A DNA stretch of 64,000 nt from the NCBI RefSeq assembly GCF_011761635.1, contig NZ_JAASRN010000002.1, forward strand, positions 1 through 64,000, given 5' to 3'. Position numbers and translations under genes: made by a program. Shown piece after piece: positions 44,907-54,271 of the stretch (the stretch's first letter is position 1; each line of letters starts with the position of its first letter). The stretch is from Thermonema lapsum (GTDB lineage: Bacteria > Bacteroidota > Bacteroidia > Cytophagales > Thermonemataceae). Below the pieces are notes generated by a model, which saw nothing but the letters and a program-made list of their open reading frames with translations, was not told the DNA's origin and did no database searches.

Positions 44907-45827
44907 TTACACACGCGCCGTATGCACAGGCAAAGCGCGGGCTGAAAGCATGCGTTTTTTTCCTTCTTCTATCAGAAGGTCGATACGTCCCAAACGCACT
45001 CCTGCCCATCCTACCTGATGAATAATGGTGTGATTGCCATCGGCATGATGCATCACATAAGGCTCCTGCATGAAGGTGTGGGTATGCCCTCCCAAAATGA
45101 TATCAATACCGGGCACTTTGCTTGCCAATAGCACATCCGATATTTTTCCGTCGGTATACGAGAAGCCCAAGTGCGAAAGACAGACAATCAATTCACACTT
45201 TTCATCTTTGCGCAAGGTCTTGACCATTTCGTGTGCCACACCCACGGGGTCTAAGTAGCGGGTTTTTCCATAAAGTCGCTCATTGACCAAGTTCTGAAGT
45301 TCTATGCCTATGCCAAAGACACCTATGCGCACGCCGCCCCGCTCAAATACCTGATAAGGTTTGGTTTTACCGTGCAAAGGGGTACGGCTGAAATCATAAT
45401 TGGCAATAAGGAAGGGAAAGTGGGCGTGCGGCATCATCTTCAGCAGCCCTTCCAAGCCGTTATCAAAATCATGATTGCCCAGTGTAGCCGCATCATAGCC
45501 CATTTCGCTCATGAGCTTGAACTCCAGTTCTCCCCCAAAGAAATTGAAGTAGGGCGTTCCTTGAAAGATGTCGCCACTATCGAGCAGCAGCACATGTGGA
45601 TTCTCGCCGCGTATTTGTTTGATGAGCGTCGCCCGGCGTGCCATGCCTCCTTCGCCAGCATGTTGTGGCGCCGACAGTGGAAACGGCTCTATGCGCGAAT
45701 GCATGTCGTTGGTATGCAGAATGGTGAGGTGTACCGCCTGCCGACGTGCTGCCAACAACTCAAAAGGGGCTACTGCCGCCACCCCGCCCGCAATAAGCGC
45801 TTGCTTTAGAAAGGTTCGTCTGTTCAT
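44907..45827 (-). CDS. Exported metallophosphoesterase, 5'-nucleotidase N-terminal type
   Basis: The 306-residue precursor starts MNRRTFLKQ, a twin-arginine-type signal. The calcineurin-like core shows ILHTNDMHSR, LLLDSGDIFQG, ATLGNHDFDNG, CLSHLGFSYTDG and IILGGHTHTFMQEP, the metal-binding set of UshA-like enzymes. It probably hydrolyses nucleotides or sugar phosphates outside the cytoplasm. The separate 5'-nucleotidase C-terminal domain that binds the base is not fused and not found nearby. A TATCTTTG box lies about 75 bases upstream (45901-45908). The gene follows the CHAT gene on the same strand by about 110 bases. Confidence 0.9.
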   Translation of the reverse strand: MNRRTFLKQALIAGGVAAVAPFELLAARRQAVHLTILHTNDMHSRIEPFPLSAPQHAGEGGMARRATLIKQIRGENPHVLLLDSGDIFQGTPYFNFFGGELEFKLMSEMGYDAATLGNHDFDNGLEGLLKMMPHAHFPFLIANYDFSRTPLHGKTKPYQVFERGGVRIGVFGIGIELQNLVNERLYGKTRYLDPVGVAHEMVKTLRKDEKCELIVCLSHLGFSYTDGKISDVLLASKVPGIDIILGGHTHTFMQEPYVMHHADGNHTIIHQVGWAGVRLGRIDLLIEEGKKRMLSARALPVHTARV

Positions 45828-45900
45828 TGTGCACTCTTCTTGCTGATGGTCAATACCTTATTTGCATGTACGCTCAAGCGTCGCTTGAGGTTAAGGGCTA

Positions 45901-45908
45901 CAAAGATA
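45901..45908 (-). promoter_or_regulatory. Possible -7 box of the metallophosphoesterase gene
   Basis: The minus strand reads TATCTTTG, a TAnnTTTG match in the short gap after the CHAT gene. Its expected leader is about 65 bases. No -33 match is seen. Confidence 0.35.
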
Positions 45909-45935
45909 ATGAACTCTGTGTGTACTGTGGCAGCC

Positions 45936-48900
45936 TTATTGTTCAATCAGCACAAAGGCAGCCCAAAAATAGGGGTGCGGATAGCGCTGCCGTAATTCCA
46001 ATTGGGCTTTTTTGAAGGCAGACGGTGGCACTTCACCTCGCATCAGATAATCGTAGAAGCGGCTCATGAGCTGCTGTGTGGCTGCATCATCGACCCGCCA
46101 AAGGCTCATGACCAGATAATTTGCCCCCGAAAGCAAGAAAGCACGCTGCAAGCCATAGACGCCCTCGCCATTTTGCACTTTGCCCAAGCCTGTTTCACAA
46201 GCCGACAATACCACCAGCTGCGTCTGTGATAAATCCAACTGGGTAGCTTCATAAGCGGTCAGCACTCCGTCATCGCGGCGTCCTTCGCGGTATCCGTTGA
46301 AGTAGTCGGTCACGCCGGCAAGCACCAAGCCGGAACGCAGCATGGGGTCTATGGGCTCCTCCTCAAGCGCTTCGCGACTGATGAAGCGCTCTGTCTGCAC
46401 TTTGTCTTTGGGGGAAGGGATGAAGAAACCATGAGTAGCAATATGCAGTATGCCCGGCTTATGGACGGTCTTAATATGCTCTTCCCGAGCCTCTGCTCCT
46501 TTGAATACCTTCACTTTCCAAGAGGCTTTTTGCAGTAGCTCTGCAATCTGATTCACCTCTACCTCTGTACCGGGCAGAGGCAAAAAGCGTGCCCCCGCAA
46601 GCCAGTAATCTTCTTGATTTTCCATATCGACTACCGCCGCTTCACTTTTAAGCGAAGCGTTGATTTGATAGGTCGGATTGCCTATTAGCACTGCTTCTTT
46701 TTTCACTTGCATTTGCTCGCCGGCGCCTATCAAATATTTGGTATTGGAAACCCACACCAGCTCTATCTCATCGACTACATACCGGTTTTGCTCCGTATCA
46801 TACAAAGCATAAGGATTGATTTGATAGTAGGCGCCATCGGCAGAGAAGTAAAGACGGCGTACTCCTTGCAAGTGCTGCTGTATAGGCGCCCACATCACCT
46901 CATAGCTTCGTCGGTCAGGAAGTTTAAACTTCACGGCATTGCGGTAATAGTTCACGTGGCGCTCTATGTTCTTTCCATCGGTAAGCACAAACCAAGTGGG
47001 CGTATTCGCTTGCGGACGTGCTATCAAGCCGATGTAGTATATGCTATCGGGTTGAGGCTCAATGCGTATGAGCTCCAAAGCTGCTTCACCGGGCTTCAAC
47101 ACTGCCGTCAAGGCATGAAAATCGTACTGCTGCTCGCGGCTGTTTGCGGCAAACTGAGCCGAGTGCTGCGAGAGTATTTTTTCTAAACGATTGGCTTCCT
47201 GCTCGAGGGATTTCACATCTACTCCCCGCGCTTGGGCAACATGCAATCCTTCTGTGTAAATATCGGCAATCAATTCACGCAGTTTTTGCCAGCGACGGTA
47301 AGTCTCTTTCAGGTTTTCGTCTGTGGTGTTTTCTATGAAAAGTTGCATGCGTCCGGCAGTGCTCAACAAAATGCCTTTCAGCTGCATTTGCAGGTTATAG
47401 GCTTTCACCAACAAGCGGTGGCTCAATGCAGCATCTATCTTTTGGGCGGCATGTTTTACCACAAAGAAGAAGAAGTTTTCATAAAAAGGACGGTATTTGT
47501 AGTAAAATGAGCGCTTTTCTTTTTCGCTCAGCCCAGGGAATATATTTTTTATGAAATTGCCCAGCACGTCCACACTTTGCTCGTAATACAGGGCTGCCTG
47601 CGCATAGTTCTTTTGTTCGTCATACAAAATGGCAAGGTTGTTAAGTGTAGTGATATAGTCTGGATGCTGCTTACCCACGGTCTCTTCTAATGCCCGAAGC
47701 GCCTCGGTATAGTAACGCAAAGCGTCGGTGGATTTACCTACTGCTTCCAATAAAATAGCCAAATTGTTAGCGGAAGCGGCTGTTGCCGGATGTAGCTTGC
47801 CATAGAGCGTCAGACGGGCATCGTAGGCTTTTTTCAAAAGGTCAATGGCTTCCTGTAGCTTGTTTTGTTTTTTATAAAGGTTTGCAAGGCGCTCCGAAAC
47901 CCCAATGTATTCGGGGCTGTATTCGCCTTTGGCGCGCAACATGCCCAGTGCCTGCTGGTATAGTTTCTGTGCTTCGGTATAGTTACCCACCTGCTCATGA
48001 TAAGCTGCCAGGGCATTGAGTGCCAGGGCATAGTCGGGGTGTTGCGGTCCTGCGATGCGCTCCCGCAACATCAAACTTTGTTGCAAGAGCTTAATAGATT
48101 CATTGGCGCGCCCCATTTTATTGAGGGTTTTAGCCAAGAAATAAAGTACATCGGCATAGTCTGGTATTTCCTTAGCCCCTTGCTGCTCATACAATGTGCG
48201 TGCCTTGTTCAGAAACTCTTCGGCTTCCACGTAACTACCCATCAGATAGTTAGTTACCCCCAAGTGCAAGTAGGTTTCGCCTACTGCCAAATGCTCCTCC
48301 CCGAATAGACGCTGACGAGCACTAAGATTCTGAAGCAGGATTTGCTCAGCTACATCGTAATATCCCATATTTTGCAGCAAAAGCGCATAGGCTTCACTCA
48401 GGTCTAGATAAAAAGGATGCACCTCACCCAAAGTTGTGGCTGCCTCCGTCATAGCTTCCACGTAAAGCTCTTGGGCAAATCCATACAAACCTCGGTTGGC
48501 ATAAGCAGCCGCTAAGTTGCGCACTGCTGCAATGTAGGCAAGCTCACCAACCGCAAAGTTCTTTTTGTAAATATCTATTGCCTGGCGGTAATAATCTTCT
48601 GCTCTTTTGTAGTCGCCAATTTCGTAAAGTAGGTTGGCAAAGCTCGACAATGCATCTGCATATGCCCGGGCTTCTGTCCCTAACAGTTGGACTAAAGCGG
48701 GCAACAAACGCTCGTACTCTTTTTCTGCCTCGCGATACTTTCTGGCAAGCATTAGTGTGCGCGCGTAGTCGGCAGCTGTCAGCCAATAAGCGAGCGTTGG
48801 CGTTCCGTGAATACGCTTCCAGCTGTCCATAGCTACCTTGTACTTATCCGCTGCCGCCTCGTAATCTTGCATCCCTTTTTCCAAAATTTCTCCCCATAAG

Positions 48901-50072
48901 CAATAAATGCGCGCATACAGAGGTTCTTGTTGTGCTTTGTTTTTATTCATCAGCTGCACAGCTTCATGAACATGTTCCATAGCATCTACCCAAAGCTCCA
49001 AAGCGCGCTCCACTTGCACTCGGTTATACAGCAGCGTAAGGCGCTCTTGCCATGTAGCACTCCCTTGCGTAAGCGACTCCATTTTGTCTAAATATGCCAG
49101 TGCTTGGGTATATTCCTGACGGGCAGTCGCCAACATAGCCCGCGCCTGATAATAATCAGGCAGCAAACGGGGCACCGCCTCTACACGCCCCTGTACCGTG
49201 CGCAATTGCTGCTCTGCTTTTGCATAATTGGCACTTTTTACGTAGAGGCGAGCCAAAGCGACAGAGGCAGCCACTGCTTCAATACTGCCCATATCTGCCA
49301 TAAGAAGCAGATTTTCCAAGTGCTCAATGGCTTTGGCTGTCTGCCCTTCTTCCTCATCGATGAGTGCCAAATCTAAAAGCGCTTGGCGCTGCAGGTCGTT
49401 GGCTTTGCCTGCTTGTGCCAACTGCATTCCTTGTTGCAAAAGCGGTTTGGCATCCGTATAATTGCCTTGCTCCACGAGCAAATGCCCTTTGCCTATCAAC
49501 ACATAGGCATATTCGGGGCGCGCGGTCAGTTGTGCCTGACGAAATAGGGTATCAGCTTGGGCAAAGTAAGAGGCTGCTTCGTCCCATGCCGCACGGCGAA
49601 TAGCCAGCTGCCCTAAATACGACAAGGCAAGCGGATAATAAATAGTTTGTTGTGTTTGTTGTTTACTCAACTGCACTACCTCTTTATAGATGCTTTCGGC
49701 TTCTGTGTGCCTGTCTTGCGCCACATACAAAGCCGCCAGCTGAAAAGCGGTAGAGAAATAAGCCGTCATATCTTGTTTTTTTCGCAGTGCCATCGAAGCC
49801 TTGAACATCTCTTCGGCATCGGGCAAACGCTGCGCCCTCATATAAATGACTGCCATGTTTTGATATAGCGCTGCCAGTTGTTCCGGTTTGCTCTGCAGTG
49901 CCTGCCCAGCCATCACACGCAGGCTATCGGCAAAGTGTGCTGCCTGCCGGACATCTCCCGCCTTATAAGCGGCAATCATGGATTCATACAAGCGAGGAAA
50001 ATCTTGCTGCGCCTTTGCTGGCAGGGCAAAAAGCAAAGAAAGCAAAGGGAACAAGTACAAATATTTTTTCAT
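45936..50072 (-). CDS. Exported TPR-CHAT protein with caspase-like dyad
   Basis: From the ATG at 50072 the precursor has 1378 residues: a signal peptide (LLFALPAKAQ, about 22), some twenty TPR repeats over about 850 residues (for example YLHLGVTNYLMGSYVEAEEF, ALNALAAYHEQVGNYTEAQK, TLNNLAILYDEQKNYAQAAL), a helical linker, and a C-terminal CHAT domain. The likely catalytic His is in GILHIATHGFF and the Cys in VVLSACETGLGKVQ; both are present, so a peptidase activity is plausible. CHAT proteins are relatives of caspases and separase. The export signal places this one outside the cytoplasm. A TATGCTTTG box (three-base spacing) lies just upstream. Confidence 0.9.
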   Translation of the reverse strand: MKKYLYLFPLLSLLFALPAKAQQDFPRLYESMIAAYKAGDVRQAAHFADSLRVMAGQALQSKPEQLAALYQNMAVIYMRAQRLPDAEEMFKASMALRKKQDMTAYFSTAFQLAALYVAQDRHTEAESIYKEVVQLSKQQTQQTIYYPLALSYLGQLAIRRAAWDEAASYFAQADTLFRQAQLTARPEYAYVLIGKGHLLVEQGNYTDAKPLLQQGMQLAQAGKANDLQRQALLDLALIDEEEGQTAKAIEHLENLLLMADMGSIEAVAASVALARLYVKSANYAKAEQQLRTVQGRVEAVPRLLPDYYQARAMLATARQEYTQALAYLDKMESLTQGSATWQERLTLLYNRVQVERALELWVDAMEHVHEAVQLMNKNKAQQEPLYARIYCLWGEILEKGMQDYEAAADKYKVAMDSWKRIHGTPTLAYWLTAADYARTLMLARKYREAEKEYERLLPALVQLLGTEARAYADALSSFANLLYEIGDYKRAEDYYRQAIDIYKKNFAVGELAYIAAVRNLAAAYANRGLYGFAQELYVEAMTEAATTLGEVHPFYLDLSEAYALLLQNMGYYDVAEQILLQNLSARQRLFGEEHLAVGETYLHLGVTNYLMGSYVEAEEFLNKARTLYEQQGAKEIPDYADVLYFLAKTLNKMGRANESIKLLQQSLMLRERIAGPQHPDYALALNALAAYHEQVGNYTEAQKLYQQALGMLRAKGEYSPEYIGVSERLANLYKKQNKLQEAIDLLKKAYDARLTLYGKLHPATAASANNLAILLEAVGKSTDALRYYTEALRALEETVGKQHPDYITTLNNLAILYDEQKNYAQAALYYEQSVDVLGNFIKNIFPGLSEKEKRSFYYKYRPFYENFFFFVVKHAAQKIDAALSHRLLVKAYNLQMQLKGILLSTAGRMQLFIENTTDENLKETYRRWQKLRELIADIYTEGLHVAQARGVDVKSLEQEANRLEKILSQHSAQFAANSREQQYDFHALTAVLKPGEAALELIRIEPQPDSIYYIGLIARPQANTPTWFVLTDGKNIERHVNYYRNAVKFKLPDRRSYEVMWAPIQQHLQGVRRLYFSADGAYYQINPYALYDTEQNRYVVDEIELVWVSNTKYLIGAGEQMQVKKEAVLIGNPTYQINASLKSEAAVVDMENQEDYWLAGARFLPLPGTEVEVNQIAELLQKASWKVKVFKGAEAREEHIKTVHKPGILHIATHGFFIPSPKDKVQTERFISREALEEEPIDPMLRSGLVLAGVTDYFNGYREGRRDDGVLTAYEATQLDLSQTQLVVLSACETGLGKVQNGEGVYGLQRAFLLSGANYLVMSLWRVDDAATQQLMSRFYDYLMRGEVPPSAFKKAQLELRQRYPHPYFWAAFVLIEQ

Positions 50073-50169
50073 AGAATTAGCAAGCACACAAAGCATAATG
50101 ATTACCGTCTTTTTGTTATATTTACCCTAAATATAAACATAGCGTACGTTTTATACTCAAGCATACCCT

Positions 50170-50982
50170 ATGAAAACACAGATACGGTTGCTGTTTTTAT
50201 TTTTTTCTTGGATTCCACACATACTTTTTGCCCAAAAGATAGACTTGCGGGAGGAGCAGATTGTAGTTAACCGCAAGGAGGGAAAGGTTATTTTGCCCTA
50301 TACCTTAGAAAATGGTCCACTCATTTATGAGTTTGATACAGAACTATATTATTCCCACGACGGTGGTAAAACGTTTCAAGGTCCTTTGAAAAGGGTAAGC
50401 GGTCATATAGGGAAACGCGTACTTGCCGGCGATAAGCGCGTCATATGGCATTACGAAAAAGAAGCCCCTGACTTTGACGGCAAGAACATACAATTTAAAA
50501 TAAAAGCCCGATACGAACCCAGCGTATTGAACCTGAGAAACGAAGGCGCAGCGCTTTACTCGCTGGTAGTGCCCGGCTTGGGCAATCCCAAAGTACGCTA
50601 TTACAAGGGGTGGAAGTGGAAATACCGCTGGGTGGTTACCACTCTTTTAGCCTATGGCACAGCCGGCGCTGCCATCTGGCAGTACAATACAGCCCAAGCT
50701 TCCTATAATGATTACTTGCAAGCTGACCTCCCCGACCAAGCCATTTCTCTCTACGACAAAGCCAACCAACAGCTGCTGCTTGCCAGTGGGCTGGCAGCCG
50801 TAAGTGCCGCCATTTGGGGAGGCGACGTGGTGCGTGTCTTCTTCCGTGGACTATACAACCGTAAGGACAAACACCATCTCAAAAAACTTAACGAAAAAAT
50901 GGATATAGAAGCGGGCATTGTACCACAGGCTACCTCCCAGCAACAACTTGTGCCATCATTACGCCTCACTTTTCGGTTTTAA
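50170..50982 (+). CDS. Exported protein with YSxDGGKTF beta domain and hydrophobic C-half
   Basis: The 270-residue precursor has a signal peptide (ends HILFAQ, about 22), a beta-rich domain with ELYYSHDGGKTFQGPL, VSGHIGKRVLAGDKRVIWHYEKE and IQFKIKARYEP, then two hydrophobic stretches (about 155-175 and 200-222) and a basic tail ending RLTFRF. The middle resembles domains I have seen in Bacteroidota proteins next to caspase-like genes (a DGGxTF motif followed by a VSGDxGxxVxxGxKxIxW pattern). It could alternatively be DUF5683-like. It is divergent from the TPR-CHAT gene and 30 bases before the OmpA gene. Confidence 0.7.
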   Translation: MKTQIRLLFLFFSWIPHILFAQKIDLREEQIVVNRKEGKVILPYTLENGPLIYEFDTELYYSHDGGKTFQGPLKRVSGHIGKRVLAGDKRVIWHYEKEAPDFDGKNIQFKIKARYEPSVLNLRNEGAALYSLVVPGLGNPKVRYYKGWKWKYRWVVTTLLAYGTAGAAIWQYNTAQASYNDYLQADLPDQAISLYDKANQQLLLASGLAAVSAAIWGGDVVRVFFRGLYNRKDKHHLKKLNEKMDIEAGIVPQATSQQQLVPSLRLTFRF

Positions 50983-51012
50983 CTCTTCGTCCTGAACAAA
51001 GTCATACAGAAA

Positions 51013-52023
51013 ATGAAAAAGCTTTTGTATATTTTTCTTTGTGCAAGCACCAACTTCATGAGTATAAAAAGCTATGCCCAAATACTTGAAGATATTTCTC
51101 CGGTTATTCAGGATTTAGGCATCAGTACCTTCTCTACCGAGTTCATTATTCAAGATAAAGAACTGGGCTCGCCCGTAGAAGCTCGCATAGAAGTACGCGA
51201 CGTAATAGCAAGTCAAACGATTGCAGTTCAAAAAGCTACGGGGGGTAGCCTATCCTTAGACCTCCCGGTCAAAAAACTATACAATATACGTATTTCCGAG
51301 CCAAAGTTTGAAGACACCACCATTACGATTGACGCCAAACGCCTCGATACCTTCCAGTTGGTTTACCGTATTCCGCTCACGCCAAAGAAAGTAGAGTACG
51401 AAATCAATATTCAAGATATTGCTTCGGGCGAAGGTCTTAACTTCGGCGTGGTACTTACCAACCGCAACCGCAACGAAATCATAGAGCTTAGCCCCGAAGA
51501 CGCTCAAGACGGTCGTTACTTGGTCAAATTGCGTGAAGGCGACGAGTATGAAATAGAAGTAAAAAACCCCAACAGCTACCTTTTCTATGCACGAAAGTTT
51601 GTGGCTTTGGCTACCAAAGATTTGCAACAGGCAGAAGCCAAGTCCAAATTCGAGATAAAAATGACGGGCTTAAAATTAGGTGCCAAAATACCACTTCGTA
51701 ACATCACCTTTGATTACAATAGCTGGGAATTGAACGAAGATGCCAAACGTGAAATAGACCGTATATATAAGTTGTTGAAAGAAAACCCCACAGTTATCGT
51801 TGAAATTGCCGGACACACCGACGACCGCGGCTCAGCGGCTTACAATCTTACACTCTCGCAGAAGCGCGCCAATGCCGTAAAAGAGTATTTGCTGCAGAAA
51901 GGCATGCCGCCTAACCGGTTTGTTACTAAAGGGTATGGTGAGTCGCAACCTATCGCCGACAATAAAACGGAGGAAGGGCGTGCCAAAAACCGGCGTTTTG
52001 AATTGATAGTGCTTAGCATGTGA
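51013..52023 (+). CDS. OmpA family outer-membrane protein
   Basis: The 336-residue precursor has a signal peptide (ends KSYAQ), a beta-rich middle of about 190 residues with repeats such as EARIEVRDVIASQT and GEGLNFGVVLTN, and a C-terminal OmpA domain (about 225-336). That domain has LRNITFDYNSWELNEDAKRE, VEIAGHTDDRGS, LSQKRANAVKEYLL and KGYGESQPIADN, the standard peptidoglycan-binding set. It probably tethers the outer membrane or a partner to the cell wall. It follows the exported YSxDGGKTF gene by 30 bases and may be co-transcribed with it. Confidence 0.92.
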   Translation: MKKLLYIFLCASTNFMSIKSYAQILEDISPVIQDLGISTFSTEFIIQDKELGSPVEARIEVRDVIASQTIAVQKATGGSLSLDLPVKKLYNIRISEPKFEDTTITIDAKRLDTFQLVYRIPLTPKKVEYEINIQDIASGEGLNFGVVLTNRNRNEIIELSPEDAQDGRYLVKLREGDEYEIEVKNPNSYLFYARKFVALATKDLQQAEAKSKFEIKMTGLKLGAKIPLRNITFDYNSWELNEDAKREIDRIYKLLKENPTVIVEIAGHTDDRGSAAYNLTLSQKRANAVKEYLLQKGMPPNRFVTKGYGESQPIADNKTEEGRAKNRRFELIVLSM

Positions 52024-52036
52024 TACGGTCAAGCAC

Positions 52037-52666
52037 TCACAAGCCACATGCCTTGTAACAATACATTGCCCACATGGCGACCATGCCTGTCCCGTATCCG
52101 CCCATGAGCTGCAGGTGCGTGTGGGCTCCGAGTTCCAAACGGGCGGCGTAAACCCAGCCGCTTGCCCAAATAGAGGCAATCAAGGGAAGTAGCCATGCCG
52201 TATGCTGTGTGTGATAAGCCAAAACAGCAAAAAAAGTGGTAGCCCCGCCCAATGCCAAAGTATGCAGGCTTATCTTGGAAAACTCATTGAGCAAGAAAGC
52301 CAACAGCAAGCTAAGCGCCACGCCCGCCGGCAAGGCTTGCAGACGCACGTCCAGCTCCCATAAGTGCATAGCCCAAGCCGAAAAAATATATACTGCCAAC
52401 AAGCAAAGTAGAGGCAAACGCCGTTCCCGGGCTTGTTCCATCTCCCATGTTGTAATGATGCCTGCTTGTTTAAAGATAAATAATAAAACGGCAGGTAGCA
52501 GCAGCCAGCAAATAGCTGACAGTTTCAAAAGCCATGCCGGCAATTGTTTGCTCCATAAAAAAAACGAAGAAGCATAAAAATGCAGCACTACGAAAAATAT
52601 CAGCCAAGGCACCCACAAAGGATGAAAAAGCACCGACAGTATCCAAGCCCAGCCGGGGCGTTTCAT
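52037..52666 (-). CDS. PAP2-like multi-pass membrane protein
   Basis: The 209-residue protein has about six hydrophobic helices. It keeps a faint PAP2 phosphatase pattern: EQARERRLP (motif 1), EFSKISLHT (motif 2 His) and ARLELGAHTHLQ (motif 3, normally SRxxxxxHxxxD), but the last Asp is Gln. It could dephosphorylate a lipid phosphate, or be a degenerate relative. It lies seven bases after rpoN in the same direction, so the two may be co-transcribed. Confidence 0.6.
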   Translation of the reverse strand: MKRPGWAWILSVLFHPLWVPWLIFFVVLHFYASSFFLWSKQLPAWLLKLSAICWLLLPAVLLFIFKQAGIITTWEMEQARERRLPLLCLLAVYIFSAWAMHLWELDVRLQALPAGVALSLLLAFLLNEFSKISLHTLALGGATTFFAVLAYHTQHTAWLLPLIASIWASGWVYAARLELGAHTHLQLMGGYGTGMVAMWAMYCYKACGL

Positions 52667-52673
52667 ACGACAA

Positions 52674-54164
52674 TTACAGTTCTTTGCGCAAACGTGCCAC
52701 AGGAATTCCCAGCTGCTCGCGGTACTTGGCTACTGTACGGCGTGCTATATTGTAACCTCGCTCTTTGAGCAGTTGCTCAAGTTTTTCGTCGGAGTAAGGG
52801 GCGCTTTTATCTTCACTGTCCACCAACTCTTTCAACACATGCTTGACCTCGCGACTGCTGGCTTCACCCCCATCTTTAGTTTCTATACCTTCCGAGAAGA
52901 AGTATTTCAGAGGGTAAATGCCAAAGTCGGTTTGCACTGTTTTGCTGCTTGCCACGCGCGAGACCGTTGAGATGTCCATGCCTATTTTATCGGCAATATC
53001 TTTCAAAATCATGGGTTTTAGCTTCGACTCGTCGCCTTCTAAGAAGAACTCTTTTTGATGTTCTACAATAGCGTTCATGGTACGCAGCAGGGTATCTTGC
53101 CGCTGTTTGATGGCATCGATGAACCACTTGGCAGAGTCAAGTTTTTGTTTTACAAACGAAATGGTCTCTTTCAGCTTTTTGTCTTTTTTGTCGCTGCTTT
53201 CGTATTGCCGCAACATCTCGGCATACACACGGTTGATGCGCAGTTCTGGGGCATTTTTTGAGTTCAGGCTTACCTCGAGTTGTCCGTTACGGTTTTTTAC
53301 AATAAAATCTGGAATGATGTACTGGTTGCGTACAAAAGAATTCCCCGACACCTCGCCCGGCTTAGGGTTTAGCTTGGTAATCAAGTGGACGGCTTCACGC
53401 AGCGCTTCATCGCTAAGATGCAACTTGCTTTGTATCTTATCGTAGTGTTTCTTTTTGAACTCGTTGAAACATTTGCGCAATATCAACAGCGCGTTGTGTA
53501 CGTGCTGTTGTTCTTCTTCGGTAAGAAACTCTTCCTCCAGCTTACGTTCCAATTGAATCATTAGACACTCTTTCAGGTCACGAGCTGCAATGCCGGGCGG
53601 GTCGCAGCGTTGTACCTTTTTGAGCACCTCTTCTACTTCCTGCTCTGTCGCTGCCACATTTTGCGTAAGCATGAGGTCATAACACAAGCCCTTTAAGTCG
53701 CGTCGCAAGTAACCGTCGCCATCGAGACTGCCGATAATTTGCCGAGCTATGATTTGTTGTTTTTCGTTCAAATTTAAGAAGCCTATCTGACGCTCAAGGC
53801 TTTCGAGCAAGGATACACTGCTGACTATAGGTATCTCTTTGTCGTTATCATCATCATCTGGCGAATAGTTCAAGTAATCTGAACTATATCCGTTTTTCAC
53901 GTCCTCATGCTCGAGATACTCTTCTATGCTGATTTCTTCCTGCACATCTTCCAACTCTTCGGATGTATAGTCTTCTTCTTCTTTCGCCTCGAAATTGTAA
54001 GGGTCTTCTTCTGGGCTGCCCTCTTCAAGCAGTGGATTGGATGCCAACTCTTCCTGCACTCTTGCCTCCAGCTCTACACTGGGGATTTGCAACAGTTTGA
54101 TGTATTGTATCTGTTGAGGCGAAAGCTTCTGCGTCTGTATCTGTTTCAGGTCTAACTTTTGCAT
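52674..54164 (-). CDS. rpoN: RNA polymerase sigma-54 factor
   Basis: With the ATG at 54164 the protein has 496 residues. It begins QKLDLKQIQTQKLSPQQIQYIKLLQIP (cut here to QTQKLSPQQIQYIKLLQIP), the activator-binding region I. An acidic stretch follows, then the core-binding domain, the HTH region (DISTVSRVASSKTV) and the RpoN box ARRTVAKYREQLGIP at the C-terminus. Sigma-54 needs AAA+ activators and recognises -24/-12 promoters. The longer frame to 54257 is not supported by the family start. The following PAP2-like gene is 7 bases away. Confidence 0.97.
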   Translation of the reverse strand: MQKLDLKQIQTQKLSPQQIQYIKLLQIPSVELEARVQEELASNPLLEEGSPEEDPYNFEAKEEEDYTSEELEDVQEEISIEEYLEHEDVKNGYSSDYLNYSPDDDDNDKEIPIVSSVSLLESLERQIGFLNLNEKQQIIARQIIGSLDGDGYLRRDLKGLCYDLMLTQNVAATEQEVEEVLKKVQRCDPPGIAARDLKECLMIQLERKLEEEFLTEEEQQHVHNALLILRKCFNEFKKKHYDKIQSKLHLSDEALREAVHLITKLNPKPGEVSGNSFVRNQYIIPDFIVKNRNGQLEVSLNSKNAPELRINRVYAEMLRQYESSDKKDKKLKETISFVKQKLDSAKWFIDAIKQRQDTLLRTMNAIVEHQKEFFLEGDESKLKPMILKDIADKIGMDISTVSRVASSKTVQTDFGIYPLKYFFSEGIETKDGGEASSREVKHVLKELVDSEDKSAPYSDEKLEQLLKERGYNIARRTVAKYREQLGIPVARLRKEL

Positions 54165-54271
54165 ATCCCTGCTTCTGTTTAGGATTGAAGTAGTTAAAGT
54201 TAAAAAAAAATGTGGATACTTCCTGCAGAAAGCTCCACATTTTTCAGTAAAAGGCACGTTTTTTGCTCACT

